Positions 8,514 through 18,576 are shown, numbered from the stretch's first letter. The stretch is 35,619 bases of DNA from Prochlorococcus sp. AG-459-O09 (GCA_003211955.1 QCRH01000010.1:1-35619), one strand, 5' to 3'. The notes: generated by a model from the letters alone, not told the origin. Program-made: numbers and translations.

Positions 8514-9986
8514 TTAAGAAAAAGTATTATTCTTGCTCGTTGGGTACTGAATTCTTCTGTGTCTTATTCTTTTCCACACATTCAAGAATGCCCTTTTTAT
8601 TAGAAAAATTTCTCCTATCGATAAATTACTATCATCTAATTGCCCATCTTTTTTACGCGAGTAGATAATATTAGAAATTGTATTCAAAGCTTCTTTATCA
8701 GATGCATTAATATTCATTGCTCTTAGTGCTGCTTCACATCCATCGGCAAGCATTAAAATAGCTGTTTCTTTCGACTGAGGAATAGGGCCTTTGTATCTAA
8801 AATAATATTCATTAATGTTGAGATTTTTTTCTTTAGCTTTTTGAAAAAAATATCCCATTTTAAGAGTACCTTGATGTTCAGGAATAAAATTAGCTATCAG
8901 TTTAGGTAGTCTATTTTTTCTTGCAAATCTCATTCCTTCATCAACATGAGCCTGTAATACTTCTGCACTTTTAATCGGATCATCTAATTCGTCATGCGGA
9001 TTTTTTGAACCATCCTGATTTTCAATAAACCAATTTGGTGCATGTAATTTGCCAACATCATGATATAACGCTCCAGTTTTAATAAGATCAATATCACCAC
9101 CAATCATTCTTGTTGCTTCCTCTGCTAAACCACATATTAGTAATGTATGTTCAAAAGTACCGGGAGCTTCTAGAGACAATCTTCTAATTAGAGGTTTCTC
9201 CTTATCAGCCAATTCGAGCAATCTTGCTTTGGTTAATAATCCGAATATCGATTCAAAAATAGGAATAAATAAAATTGTAAAAAGCATCGCTATTGCCAAT
9301 AACAAGGAATCAGAAAATATATCCCCATTAGCTAAAACAAAATCTTGCTTATTAATAAGAGATATTTTATCTTTACCTATCAATATCCATTGACTCAAAA
9401 ACGATCCTATAGGGACAAAAATTGATAGTTGAAGTAACTGAGCTCTATTTCTTATTCTTCCTCCAAGGAGAGATACTATTGCAGAACAAACTAATAAAAT
9501 AAGAAATAAATTGTTATTGATAACAATTTCTGGGTTAGGCCAAATAAGACTCGCTATTGATACCCAAGCTAAAGCTGTTATGCTTCCCATTCCTTGAGAT
9601 ATTATTAATGCCGGTGGAATTATCATAGATAATGGACTTATTGTTGAAGCTAAGGCTAATTTCGTAACTTGTACAGCTAAAAGAAGAGTAATGATCAAGA
9701 AGATCTGTCTTGAAGAAATTGTGGGATTCTCTTTTTTTGAAACTAATATCAAAACCCCTAAACTAATAAGTATTTCAGTAAAGGTCAAAAACCAAGAAAA
9801 AATATCTTCTATAATTAAAGGCGAAATAAGAAGTAGTTTATAAGAAGAAATTATTGAAATTAAAATGCATACTAAAAAAATTATGAGATTATCTATTCTT
9901 GAAATTTTAATTGGTTGTTTTACTGGGACTTGACTTCGCCTCCACAGATAAAACAATTTCTTTAAGGTAGTTATGATGTTTTGCAC
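8514..9986 (-). CDS. membrane-bound HD-domain phosphohydrolase, PgpH-like (candidate c-di-AMP phosphodiesterase)
   Basis: The 490-residue protein has a hydrophobic N-terminal half with about seven likely transmembrane helices (roughly residues 32-250), then a cytoplasmic HD domain. Metal-binding candidates are His280 (TFEHTLL), His309-Asp310 (ALYHDVGKL), His347, His371 (PEHQG) and Asp415 (MLADGCEA). This arrangement is that of the 7TM-7TMR_HD proteins, including Listeria PgpH, which hydrolyse c-di-AMP. The usual long extracytoplasmic 7TMR-HDED sensor domain near the N-terminus is absent, since full PgpH proteins exceed 700 residues. The start is a GTG at 9986 without an evident ribosome binding site, so the exact start is uncertain. 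It is divergent from folD. A diadenylate cyclase gene at 35010 supplies a plausible substrate. Confidence 0.82.
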   Translation of the reverse strand: MQNIITTLKKLFYLWRRSQVPVKQPIKISRIDNLIIFLVCILISIISSYKLLLISPLIIEDIFSWFLTFTEILISLGVLILVSKKENPTISSRQIFLIITLLLAVQVTKLALASTISPLSMIIPPALIISQGMGSITALAWVSIASLIWPNPEIVINNNLFLILLVCSAIVSLLGGRIRNRAQLLQLSIFVPIGSFLSQWILIGKDKISLINKQDFVLANGDIFSDSLLLAIAMLFTILFIPIFESIFGLLTKARLLELADKEKPLIRRLSLEAPGTFEHTLLICGLAEEATRMIGGDIDLIKTGALYHDVGKLHAPNWFIENQDGSKNPHDELDDPIKSAEVLQAHVDEGMRFARKNRLPKLIANFIPEHQGTLKMGYFFQKAKEKNLNINEYYFRYKGPIPQSKETAILMLADGCEAALRAMNINASDKEALNTISNIIYSRKKDGQLDDSNLSIGEIFLIKRAFLNVWKRIRHRRIQYPTSKNNTFS

Positions 9987-10042
9987 AGAATATAGATAAA
10001 TCTATTTGAATAATTTAAAATTATAGGCATGTTAGGTGTAAA

Positions 10043-10048
10043 AAGGAG
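10043..10048 (+). promoter_or_regulatory. folD ribosome binding site with long spacing
   Basis: AAGGAG lies 12 bases before the folD ATG at 10061, a longer spacing than usual. A three-codon frame, ATG TTT TTC TAA, sits between them and abuts the folD ATG. Confidence 0.5.
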
Positions 10049-10060
10049 ATGTTTTTCTAA

Positions 10061-10957
10061 ATGTCATTAAAATTAGACGGTAAAAAATTATCTCTCGAAA
10101 TTGAAGAAAGATTAAATGACTATATCTCTAGTAATAAAAAAATTGCAAAAAGATCTCCGGGTCTAGCTGTAATAAGAATAGGTGAAGACCCTGCGAGTGG
10201 TGTTTACGTTAATAACAAGGAAAAAGCATGTTCAAGGATTGGAATAAAGAGCTTTATCTTTCATTTAAAAGATAGTGTAGAGCAAAAAGAAGTTGAACAA
10301 TTAATAATCAAACTTAATTCTGATAAAGATATTGATGGAATGTTACTACAACTTCCCATCCCAAAGAAGTTTGACGAGCAAAAACTGATCAGCCATATTA
10401 ATCCAAGCAAGGATGTAGATGGACTAAATGAGATAAACATTGGCAAACTAGTAAAAAATGAAACTGCGATGAGATCATGCACACCAGCAGGAATTATTAA
10501 TTTATTAAGATCCCAAAATATTACAATTGAAGGTAAGAAAATTGTTGTCATAGGAAGAAGCTTACTTGTTGGGAAACCCTTATCGCTTATGTTGTTGAAT
10601 CTAAATGGCACGGTAACAATGACTCACTCTAAAACATTAAATTTAAATAAAGTTTGTAGAGAAGCCGACATTCTAATTGCGGCTGCAGGAAAACCCAATC
10701 TTGTAGATTCGAGTTTTGTGAAAGAAGGAGCAGTAATTATTGATGTTGGAATTCATAGATTAAAAAGTTCCGATAAAAATCAAACCAGATTATGTGGCGA
10801 TGTATTATTAGAAGATGTTATTTCTAAAGTATTTGCTTACACACCTGTACCAGGAGGTGTTGGACCAATGACAGTAACAATGTTACTTGTAAATACTATT
10901 TTTAGCTGGCAAAAAAAATTTGGTTTATCATCAACTCTTAATGACCTTTTGCCATAA
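10061..10957 (+). CDS. folD: bifunctional methylenetetrahydrofolate dehydrogenase/cyclohydrolase
   Basis: FolD interconverts 5,10-methylene-THF and 10-formyl-THF, supplying one-carbon units for purines and formyl-methionine. The 298-residue protein shows [12 protein letters not shown] with the Tyr49...Lys53 catalytic pair, [13 protein letters not shown], the [17 protein letters not shown] folate-site signature, the NADP-binding [18 protein letters not shown] motif, and [15 protein letters not shown] near the C-terminus. Length is standard and no signal peptide is seen. It precedes crtE by 35 bases on the same strand, so the two may form a transcript. It is divergent from the HD phosphohydrolase across 74 bases. 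Confidence 0.96.
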   Translation: MSLKLDGKKLSLEIEERLNDYISSNKKIAKRSPGLAVIRIGEDPASGVYVNNKEKACSRIGIKSFIFHLKDSVEQKEVEQLIIKLNSDKDIDGMLLQLPIPKKFDEQKLISHINPSKDVDGLNEINIGKLVKNETAMRSCTPAGIINLLRSQNITIEGKKIVVIGRSLLVGKPLSLMLLNLNGTVTMTHSKTLNLNKVCREADILIAAAGKPNLVDSSFVKEGAVIIDVGIHRLKSSDKNQTRLCGDVLLEDVISKVFAYTPVPGGVGPMTVTMLLVNTIFSWQKKFGLSSTLNDLLP

Positions 10958-10992
10958 CTCCAAGATGAATTTTTTTTTACTAAAGGTATAAA

Positions 10993-11856
10993 ATGACTGA
11001 AGTTATAAATAGTATCTCTGATTTTGAAAAATATCTTAAAAATACAAAAAAGGTTGTAGAGGAAGCACTTGATTTCTCCTTAGGCCCTGAGAATCCAGAA
11101 ATATTAAGAGAATCAATGAGATATTCACTCTTAGCTGGAGGGAAAAGAATACGTCCAATTTTATGTTTAGCATCTTGCGCACTGGCTGGAGGAGAACCCT
11201 CTCTTGCAGTTCCTACTGCGGTAGCAATAGAAATGATCCATACAATGTCCTTGATTCATGATGATCTGCCTGCCATGGATAATGATGACTTGAGAAGAGG
11301 TAGGCCCACAAATCATAAAGTATATGGAGATGCAATAGCTATTCTTGCAGGCGATGCTTTATTAACAAGGGCCTTTGAAATGGTCTCTTTAAGAAGCCCT
11401 GGAGTCGATCCAAATAGATTATTAAATGTAGTTGGCGAATTATCCCTAGTTGCTGGCGCACCAGGCCTAGTCGGGGGACAAGTTGTTGATTTGGAATGCG
11501 AAGGCAAAGAAGTCGACCTTGAAACTCTCGAATATATTCATCTTCATAAGACTGGGGCTTTATTAAAGGCCTGCGTAAGAACAGGTGCGATGATCGCAGG
11601 AGCTAACGAAAAACTATTACAAGCTCTGACAACATATGCAGAGGGAATAGGTTTAGCCTTTCAAATAATAGATGATATTCTTGATTTAACTTCCAGTAGT
11701 GAAAAGCTTGGTAAAACTGCTGGCAAAGATCTTTTAGCAGACAAAACTACTTACCCTAAATTACTTGGAATGGAGGAGTCAAAGAAAAGGGCATTAGATT
11801 TAGTTGAAAAAGCAAAAAAAGCAATTGAACCTTGGGTGCAGATGCAAAGTATTTAA
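10993..11856 (+). CDS. crtE: geranylgeranyl diphosphate synthase, 3' end frameshifted
   Basis: This trans-prenyltransferase makes GGPP (C20) from IPP and allylic diphosphates for carotenoids, the chlorophyll phytyl tail and quinones. GGKRIRP (49-55) binds diphosphate, the first Asp-rich motif is [15 protein letters not shown] (89-103), and the second is QIIDDILD (224-231). The open frame stops after 287 residues, ending EPWVQMQSI. Adding one G to the GGG run at 11834-11836 would instead give EPW followed by [19 protein letters not shown] and a stop at 11892-11894. That makes 300 residues, with the LADFI..RDR type of end that I recall for cyanobacterial members, and leaves 11 bases before the next gene. 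The active site is unaffected, so the protein may still work. Sequencing error or a real mutation are both possible. Confidence 0.93.
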   Translation: MTEVINSISDFEKYLKNTKKVVEEALDFSLGPENPEILRESMRYSLLAGGKRIRPILCLASCALAGGEPSLAVPTAVAIEMIHTMSLIHDDLPAMDNDDLRRGRPTNHKVYGDAIAILAGDALLTRAFEMVSLRSPGVDPNRLLNVVGELSLVAGAPGLVGGQVVDLECEGKEVDLETLEYIHLHKTGALLKACVRTGAMIAGANEKLLQALTTYAEGIGLAFQIIDDILDLTSSSEKLGKTAGKDLLADKTTYPKLLGMEESKKRALDLVEKAKKAIEPWVQMQSI

Positions 11857-11894
11857 TATCGTTAGCCGACTTTATTACAAATAGAGACAGATAA
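11834..11894 (+). other. crtE: displaced original 3' end of crtE after a one-base loss
   Basis: In the frame one base away from the annotated stop, bases 11836-11894 encode (with one G added) [19 protein letters not shown] and then TAA. The likely site of the indel is the G run at 11834-11836. These residues look like a natural continuation of the synthase C-terminal helix. Confidence 0.75.
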
Positions 11895-11905
11895 TTATTT
11901 AAAAC

Positions 11906-12385
11906 ATGTCTGATTTTTTTTCTTTTTTTAATAATTCAGTTCTTTTCTGGAGCCTATTATCCTGTTTGCTAGCTCAATTTTTTAAAATTATATTCAATTT
12001 CTTTTCAACTGGAGAGATAAGATTTGGAATTATGTTCGAGACAGGTGGTATGCCCTCAAGTCATTCTGCCTTAATAACTGGAACTACATCTGGTATAGGT
12101 TATGAGTTAGGGTTCGATAGCTCAATATTCGCATTATCAGTTGCTATAGCACTAATAGTTATGTATGACGCTAGTGGTGTACGAAAATCAGCTGGGATTC
12201 AAGCTGCAGAAATTAATAAACTATCAAAAAAACTAGACCCTCAATCTGAATTACTGTTAAAAGAAACCCTAGGTCATACAAAAACTGAGGTCTTGGTAGG
12301 GAGTTTTTTAGGACCATTAATCACTTTGCCTGGAATGTTTTTTTTAGGTTCTCCTCTCAAAATATTTGATTTGATAATAAATTAA
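11906..12385 (+). CDS. DUF212 / divergent PAP2-family membrane protein
   Basis: The 159-residue protein has hydrophobic segments at about residues 12-33, 72-88 and 137-157. It carries the family core METGGMPSSHSALITG-like segment (FETGGMPSSHSAL, about 44-56) and DASGVRKSAGIQAAEIN (88-104). The SSHS motif resembles the PAP2 phosphatase/vanadium haloperoxidase active site, hence the common name acid phosphatase/vanadium-dependent haloperoxidase-related protein. Its substrate is unknown; the place beside crtE might suggest a prenyl diphosphate or lipid phosphate, which is inference only. It ends within a TTAA palindrome shared with the stop of the convergent cobB, giving a 4-base overlap. Confidence 0.87.
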   Translation: MSDFFSFFNNSVLFWSLLSCLLAQFFKIIFNFFSTGEIRFGIMFETGGMPSSHSALITGTTSGIGYELGFDSSIFALSVAIALIVMYDASGVRKSAGIQAAEINKLSKKLDPQSELLLKETLGHTKTEVLVGSFLGPLITLPGMFFLGSPLKIFDLIIN

Positions 12386-13773
12386 GAATGCTTTGAAAAA
12401 GTAATTTGGGTGGCATCTATAAAGTTTCTCGCGACTTCTGGAGAACTTGGCAAATGTAAGTGGATCCAACTTGCATGTAATTTTTCATCAAAAAAGCCTT
12501 CATTTTTGTATTCAGTTTTCCAAGATTTAATTTTCCATGGGGAAGAAAGTTTCTTCTGATTCTCAGGTTTTCCAAAATCAAGTTCAGATAAATTATTTTC
12601 AATTTCCCAATAATGAAATTCATGTCCCCTAGTTAATTGATTTTGTTTAATGATCGGAGTATCTTTTAAACCCTCAATGTATCTATAACCTACTGAAAGT
12701 TTACTTTTTTTTGAACTAAAGGGCAGGATGCCACTCATTTTATGATTATTACCATTTTCATCTTTTATGAAGTCTCCTAAAATCATCATCCCTCCGCACT
12801 CAGCATATATAAATCCATTTTTGCGGAATTTCCTTAACGAATTTAAGCTTTTTGTAGAGTTACTTATATGATCAGCATATTTTTCAGGAAATCCGCCAGG
12901 AATAATTAAAGAAGAAGCCTCGTTAGGTATTTCTTCGTTATTATAGATACTCCATGAAATTAAAGGAATGCCTATTTCACTCAAAAACTCCTTAGTTTCA
13001 GGGTATTGAAAATGAAAAATTTTATCTTCTGCAATAGCGATAGGTTTACTTTTGTCAATTTTAAAATCTTTAAAATTGACAGAATTAAATATTTTCTTTT
13101 GAGGAGATTTCAGAAATTTAATAAGGGAAAATACATCAAGATTTCTTTCAGCAAAATTTGCAAAATATTCAACATCAATTTCTTTTCCATTATCCATTGG
13201 AGATATCAAACCTAAATTAGCTTTGTTTAAAGATATTTTTGAATCAGAGGGTAAAAAACCAAGAATTTCTATGTCTTCATTTTTAAAAACTTCTTTGATT
13301 AATTTTTTATGTCTTTCTGAATTAACGTTGTTAAATATAATTCCTGCTATTAACAACTCACTATCGAAATCTCTAAAACCTCGAATAGTCGCTAAAAGAG
13401 AAGCTACTTGACCTCTAGCATTAACAATAAAAATTATTGGAGCATTGAGAAGTTTAGAGATATTTGCTGTGCTGGAATAGGTTGTTGACCCTAATCCATC
13501 AAATAGTCCCATTGCTCCTTCAATTAATGAAAACTCATATTTCAAGGAATGTTTAAAAAAACTTTCTTGAACCCATTCCTCACCACTTAAGAAAATATCT
13601 AAATTCCTACAAATAGGTTGGCCAATTGAACTAAGTTGTTGTTGATCAAGATAATCTGGACCAGCCTTGAAAGTTTGTAGCTTTATACCTTTTGAGAACG
13701 CCCAACAAGATAGCAAAAGGGATAATGTAGTTTTCCCACTATCAGTTGAAGGAGAAGATATTACACAAGGCAT
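12382..13773 (-). CDS. cobB: cobyrinic acid a,c-diamide synthase
   Basis: This glutamine- and ATP-dependent amidase (CobB/CbiA family) amidates the a and c side chains of cobyrinic acid during cobalamin (here probably pseudocobalamin) synthesis. The 463-residue protein has an N-terminal P-loop-like motif ISSPSTDSGKTTLS (5-18), KAGPDYLD (36-43) and GAMGLFDG (86-93) typical of the family. A C-terminal class I glutamine amidotransferase domain has IIPGGFPEKYA and the nucleophile Cys326 in YAECGGMM; HASWIHLHLPSSPEVA near the end holds the probable catalytic His. Its ATG directly follows the opcA stop with no spacer, so it is very likely translated from the zwf-opcA transcript. No cobalamin riboswitch can fit in front of it. 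Symbol cobB/cbiA is used interchangeably. Confidence 0.93.
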   Translation of the reverse strand: MPCVISSPSTDSGKTTLSLLLSCWAFSKGIKLQTFKAGPDYLDQQQLSSIGQPICRNLDIFLSGEEWVQESFFKHSLKYEFSLIEGAMGLFDGLGSTTYSSTANISKLLNAPIIFIVNARGQVASLLATIRGFRDFDSELLIAGIIFNNVNSERHKKLIKEVFKNEDIEILGFLPSDSKISLNKANLGLISPMDNGKEIDVEYFANFAERNLDVFSLIKFLKSPQKKIFNSVNFKDFKIDKSKPIAIAEDKIFHFQYPETKEFLSEIGIPLISWSIYNNEEIPNEASSLIIPGGFPEKYADHISNSTKSLNSLRKFRKNGFIYAECGGMMILGDFIKDENGNNHKMSGILPFSSKKSKLSVGYRYIEGLKDTPIIKQNQLTRGHEFHYWEIENNLSELDFGKPENQKKLSSPWKIKSWKTEYKNEGFFDEKLHASWIHLHLPSSPEVARNFIDATQITFSKHS

Positions 13774-15078
13774 CTAATAGTTATTTAAACCATTAAATAT
13801 TTGAAGGGCTATTTTAATAGAGTTTTCAAAAAGAGGACTAGTATTACCTCTACTACTTCCCAATAATTTACTAACATCGTACTCTGATGTAGAAAAAGAA
13901 TTTGGAACAACTTGTTCTATTAATTCCATATTAGCCATTCCCCCTGCTTCAAGTCTCATACATTCAACTGATTCACAGCCAAGTATTACGCAAGTGTTAT
14001 TTTTTTGAACCTCACTAATTCTTGAAATCAGCCTCAATCCAATAACTTGTCCTAAATGAATACTTGGATTTCCCAAAGATAAGGGATTAATTGATGCAGA
14101 AATTATTTCGCCATTAATTCTTTCAAACTCTATTTTTGTTGATTCTCTATCCCTTTCAACTCTTAGAAAAGACCAACTAAGTTTGTCACTAATCCATGCA
14201 ATCAAAAACAAAGCTTGAATCATATGATCTCCTGCGATATCAATGTCTATATCAGTAATATGATCTAAAATTGGTCTCCTCGAAGGCGGATCAAAAATCA
14301 TTGCCAATGATTCCCTCCAGTTTTTCAATCTAACCCAATTCAAATCATTAATAGCTTTATTTGAATTATTTAATTGATCTAAAACTTTCAAACATCTTTG
14401 AGGAGATCCAAGAGCAGTATCAATTATTAACCTTAGACCATAATTAGTAAAATATTCGAAGATTTCAGGCGATTCATCCAAACTTCCATTCCACCACAAC
14501 CATGAAGGTAATTCATCAATAGATAATTCATCAATTATTTTTAATCCTTTATTAGATATTGAGGCCGAGTCTCCTCTAATAACAACTAAATCCCCACATA
14601 TAGTTTGCATAGCTGGAGTGTCACTTAATGGACAGTAAGCGGATACAAAAGTTTTTATATCTGAATTTTTATTTAATGTTGGTGCTAAAGTTATTAATCT
14701 TCTTGGATTCAATGTACTTATTGATGATTCAAAAAATTGTCCTCTAAAATCTTCAAAGTCTTTATTAGATAAATTTTCTTTCAACAAATTCAATAATTCT
14801 TCACTATTAATGGAAGTAGTGATAGGAAGTCCTTGATCTAACATAAATTTTTTTGCAACTTCAATTATCTCTGGACTTAAATTTCCAGTAATTGGTCCAT
14901 TTACTAATCCTTTTTGAACCAAACATTGTTCTAGCCAAGCAGGCTGCCAGACCATTAATGTAAAAGTATTAGCTCCACTATTATCTTTATCTTCTGAAAT
15001 CCATAATTTATTGAGGTAATTTGAAATTTCCTGATAAGGCAGTTCTAAAGGGGTTTGGAGTGTTAGTTGAGGTTTCAT
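13774..15078 (-). CDS. opcA: glucose-6-phosphate dehydrogenase assembly/activator protein OpcA
   Basis: OpcA is needed in cyanobacteria for full activity and redox response of glucose-6-phosphate dehydrogenase. The 434-residue protein starts MKPQLTLQTPLELPYQEISNYLNKLW and has NTFTLMVWQPAWLEQCLV and RRLITLAPT, which I recognise as OpcA-like. RGDSASI, ELPSWLWWNGSLDE and an acidic, soluble composition fit as well. It has no membrane segments. Its position decides the call: it starts 2 bases after the zwf stop, the standard cyanobacterial zwf-opcA order, and ends directly against cobB. The function as allosteric activator versus assembly factor is not settled by the sequence. Confidence 0.93.
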   Translation of the reverse strand: MKPQLTLQTPLELPYQEISNYLNKLWISEDKDNSGANTFTLMVWQPAWLEQCLVQKGLVNGPITGNLSPEIIEVAKKFMLDQGLPITTSINSEELLNLLKENLSNKDFEDFRGQFFESSISTLNPRRLITLAPTLNKNSDIKTFVSAYCPLSDTPAMQTICGDLVVIRGDSASISNKGLKIIDELSIDELPSWLWWNGSLDESPEIFEYFTNYGLRLIIDTALGSPQRCLKVLDQLNNSNKAINDLNWVRLKNWRESLAMIFDPPSRRPILDHITDIDIDIAGDHMIQALFLIAWISDKLSWSFLRVERDRESTKIEFERINGEIISASINPLSLGNPSIHLGQVIGLRLISRISEVQKNNTCVILGCESVECMRLEAGGMANMELIEQVVPNSFSTSEYDVSKLLGSSRGNTSPLFENSIKIALQIFNGLNNY

Positions 15079-15080
15079 TT

Positions 15081-16604
15081 TTAAGGTCTACGCCAGAATA
15101 TATTATCTTTTGAAATTAATTGATCAGACTCAGGAGGGCCCCACGTCATAGATTCATAATTATAAATAGGCAACTTCCAAGGAGAATTATCCATCAATTC
15201 TATTAATGGCGTATAAAGTTTCCAGGCTGCCTCAACTTCATCACTTCGAGTGAACAAGGTTGGATCAGAAAGCATTGCATCAGCTAGTAATCTTACATAG
15301 CCTTCATCTGAGGGTTCTCCAAATGATTCATCATAAGAAAATTCCATCTCAACAGGTCTTGATTTCATTCCAGAACCAGGAGATTTTACCTCAAATTTGA
15401 AAGTAGCTCCTTCATTTGGCTGAATTCTAAGGATAAGTTGATTTGGGGCAGGATTTATTATTGTTGATTCAAATAAGTGAACAGGAACGTCTTTAAAAGT
15501 TAAGACTATTTCTCCAAGTCTTTTAGGTAGTCTTTTACCTGTTCTCAAATAAAAAGGAACCCCTTGCCAACGCCAGTTATCAACGAAAACTTTTGTCGCA
15601 ATATAAGTTTCTGTCGTGCTATTACAATTAACACCATCTTCCTGCCTATATCCTTTGAGTCGATTTGAAATATTTCCTCCCTCTCCATATTGACCTCTTA
15701 TACAACAATTCCACGGTTCATTTTCGTCAGCAAGTTTTGAAGCTTGAAGAACCTTAGCTTTTTCATTTCTTATTGCTTCTGGTTCAAACTTTCCAGGAGG
15801 CTCCATAGCAGTAACAGCAAGCATTTGAGTCATATGATTTTGAAGCATATCCCTAAGAGCACCAGAGCTTTCGTAATAACCTGCTCTATCTTCAACACCC
15901 ACTGTTTCAGATGAAGTAATTTGAACACTTGATATATAATTTCTGTTCCAGATTGGTTCAAAAATAGTGTTAGCAAACCTCAAAACAAGAATATTCTGAA
16001 CTGTCTCTTTACCTAAATAATGATCAATCCTATAAATTTGACTTTCTTCAGCGCAACTTTGAACAATCTTATTCAATTTCTTTGCACTTGAATAATCTCT
16101 TCCGAAAGGTTTTTCAATCACTAAACGACTTTTCTTAGGGTCATCTAAAAGGCCAGCTGCTTTAAGAGCTTTACATCCACTTGAATAGAAATTCGGAGAT
16201 ACTGATAAATAAAATGTTCTATTCCCATGAGTAGCTTGTGTTTTATCAATTTCATTTAATCTTCTAGAAAGCCTTACTACATGATCGCTTTGTTGTAAGT
16301 CAACTGGTTCATAGAAAAGATAATTAGAAAATTGTTCCCACTCCCTTTCTTTTCCAGATATTTGATTTGATAGCTTTACTTTCATCTTTTCTCTAAACTC
16401 ATTATCAGTCCAAGGTCTTCTCGCACAACCAACTATTCCAAATTCACTAGGAATCCTTCTTTGCAAATAGAGTTCAAATAAGGCTGGTATTAATTTTCTA
16501 TGAGTTAGGTCTCCACTTGCACCAAATATTACTAAGCATTGTGGAGATATGACTCTTTCCTGACGTAAACCTAATCTTAGAGGATTACTTAAAGTTGAAG
16601 GCAT
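15081..16604 (-). CDS. zwf: glucose-6-phosphate 1-dehydrogenase
   Basis: Zwf oxidises glucose-6-phosphate with NADP+, the entry to the oxidative pentose phosphate pathway used for NADPH in the dark. The 507-residue protein has the coenzyme-binding VIFGASGDLTHRKLIPALFEL (about 26-46), EKPFGRDYSSAKKLN (coenzyme/substrate region), the substrate and catalytic signature RIDHYLGKETVQNIL (His in the RIDHYLGKE motif), and the dimer domain with LRTGKRLPKR. Length is that of the usual bacterial enzyme. It leads the zwf-opcA-cobB run and has a possible promoter at 16644-16672. Several cysteines are present, in keeping with redox control in cyanobacteria, but which ones matter cannot be read from the sequence. 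Confidence 0.97.
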   Translation of the reverse strand: MPSTLSNPLRLGLRQERVISPQCLVIFGASGDLTHRKLIPALFELYLQRRIPSEFGIVGCARRPWTDNEFREKMKVKLSNQISGKEREWEQFSNYLFYEPVDLQQSDHVVRLSRRLNEIDKTQATHGNRTFYLSVSPNFYSSGCKALKAAGLLDDPKKSRLVIEKPFGRDYSSAKKLNKIVQSCAEESQIYRIDHYLGKETVQNILVLRFANTIFEPIWNRNYISSVQITSSETVGVEDRAGYYESSGALRDMLQNHMTQMLAVTAMEPPGKFEPEAIRNEKAKVLQASKLADENEPWNCCIRGQYGEGGNISNRLKGYRQEDGVNCNSTTETYIATKVFVDNWRWQGVPFYLRTGKRLPKRLGEIVLTFKDVPVHLFESTIINPAPNQLILRIQPNEGATFKFEVKSPGSGMKSRPVEMEFSYDESFGEPSDEGYVRLLADAMLSDPTLFTRSDEVEAAWKLYTPLIELMDNSPWKLPIYNYESMTWGPPESDQLISKDNIFWRRP

Positions 16605-16643
16605 ATTCTTATTATTCTATATTTAAAATCCTCTTTTTTTTAA

Positions 16644-16672
16644 ATATTAGCTACATATTGTGTCTAAACCAA
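16644..16672 (-). promoter_or_regulatory. possible sigma-70 type promoter of zwf
   Basis: On the minus strand TTGGTT (16667-16672) and TAATAT (16644-16649) are separated by 17 bases, which predicts a start near 16637 and a leader of about 33 bases before the zwf ATG. The -35 box is only partly canonical. Confidence 0.35.
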
Positions 16673-16694
16673 AAAGTATTTAGTAGGTGAACCT

Positions 16695-16714
16695 TAAATC
16701 TAAATATTAAAGAT

Positions 16715-16717
<3 letters not shown>
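16695..16717 (-). repeat. small AT-rich hairpin at the petH stop codon
   Basis: TAAATCT (16695-16701) and AGATTTA (16711-16717) form a perfect 7-base inverted repeat with a 9-base loop that includes the petH stop. It has little G or C and no T-tract, so a terminator role is weakly supported. Confidence 0.3.
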
Positions 16718-17845
<1,128 letters not shown>

Positions 17846-18022
17846 TTAAATTTCTTTAATAAAAGATTATCAATTTGTAGTTTAATTTGTAGTGATTTTA
17901 TAAAAATGGTTACGTTTTGAGATCGGAATAAATAGATGAAATTATTTTTATTTTTCAGTATTTGTTGTATTTATCAGTATAGTTACACAGAAATAATTTT
18001 TATCTAATTAAAAATTCATTTT

Positions 18023-18565
18023 ATGAAAAATCCTCAAGAATCAATGAATCATCATAAAGAAAATGATTTCAGGACAATTGAGCAGACGATGGAAAAGCTT
18101 TCTGGCGGAACAAGACGACTGGCAGCTCAACTTACAACTTCTGCAAGTTTCGATTCTTTATGGAGTGTTTTAACAGATTATGATCGACTAAATCTTTACA
18201 TCCCAAATCTTTTATCGAGCAAAAAAATATTTCAGAAGGAAAATAATGTACACCTTAAACAAGTTGGGGCTCAGGATTTCCTTGGCATGAAATTTTCAGC
18301 TGAAGTAACTATAGACTTATTTGAAGATAAGGAGCTTGGCCTCTTAAAATTTAATTTGATAAAAGGAGATTTCAGGAAATTTGAAGGTAGTTGGAAAATA
18401 CAAAATATTAAAAATACTTCAAACAATTCATTAATTTATGATCTTACTGTTCAAGGTTGTCAGTGGATGCCAATAGGGATGATAGAGAAAAGACTGAAAA
18501 AGGATCTTTCAGAAAATTTAATTGCCGTAGATAGGCAAGCAAAATCTTCAAAAAGATCGTTATAA
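18023..18565 (+). CDS. SRPBCC/START-like (polyketide cyclase/COQ10-type) protein
   Basis: The 180-residue soluble protein fits the SRPBCC (Bet v1/START-like) ligand-binding superfamily. After a charged N-terminal 30 residues comes LAAQLTTSASFDSLWSVLTDYDRLNLYIPNLLSSKKI (about 38-74), the helix-strand pattern at the mouth of such folds, then LKFNLIKGDFRKFEGSWKIQ (about 111-130), a strand pattern, and a long amphipathic C-terminal helix with WMPIGMIEKRLKKDLSENLIAV. Cyanobacterial and plastid relatives are usually annotated as cyclase/dehydrase with unknown ligand, so I give no substrate. It is divergent from petH and converges on tRNA-Glu with 11 bases between them. Confidence 0.8.
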   Translation: MKNPQESMNHHKENDFRTIEQTMEKLSGGTRRLAAQLTTSASFDSLWSVLTDYDRLNLYIPNLLSSKKIFQKENNVHLKQVGAQDFLGMKFSAEVTIDLFEDKELGLLKFNLIKGDFRKFEGSWKIQNIKNTSNNSLIYDLTVQGCQWMPIGMIEKRLKKDLSENLIAVDRQAKSSKRSL

Positions 18566-18576
18566 ATTTTAATTAA

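Noticed and set aside
13771..13776. Cobalamin riboswitch before cobB
   Set aside because: The opcA stop abuts the cobB ATG, so no leader exists there.
17900..17913. Possible NtcA site (GTA-N8-TAT, minus strand) upstream of petH
   Set aside because: It departs from GTA-N8-TAC, and the nearest TANNNT boxes are 15 and 30 bases away instead of about 22, so it is not convincing.
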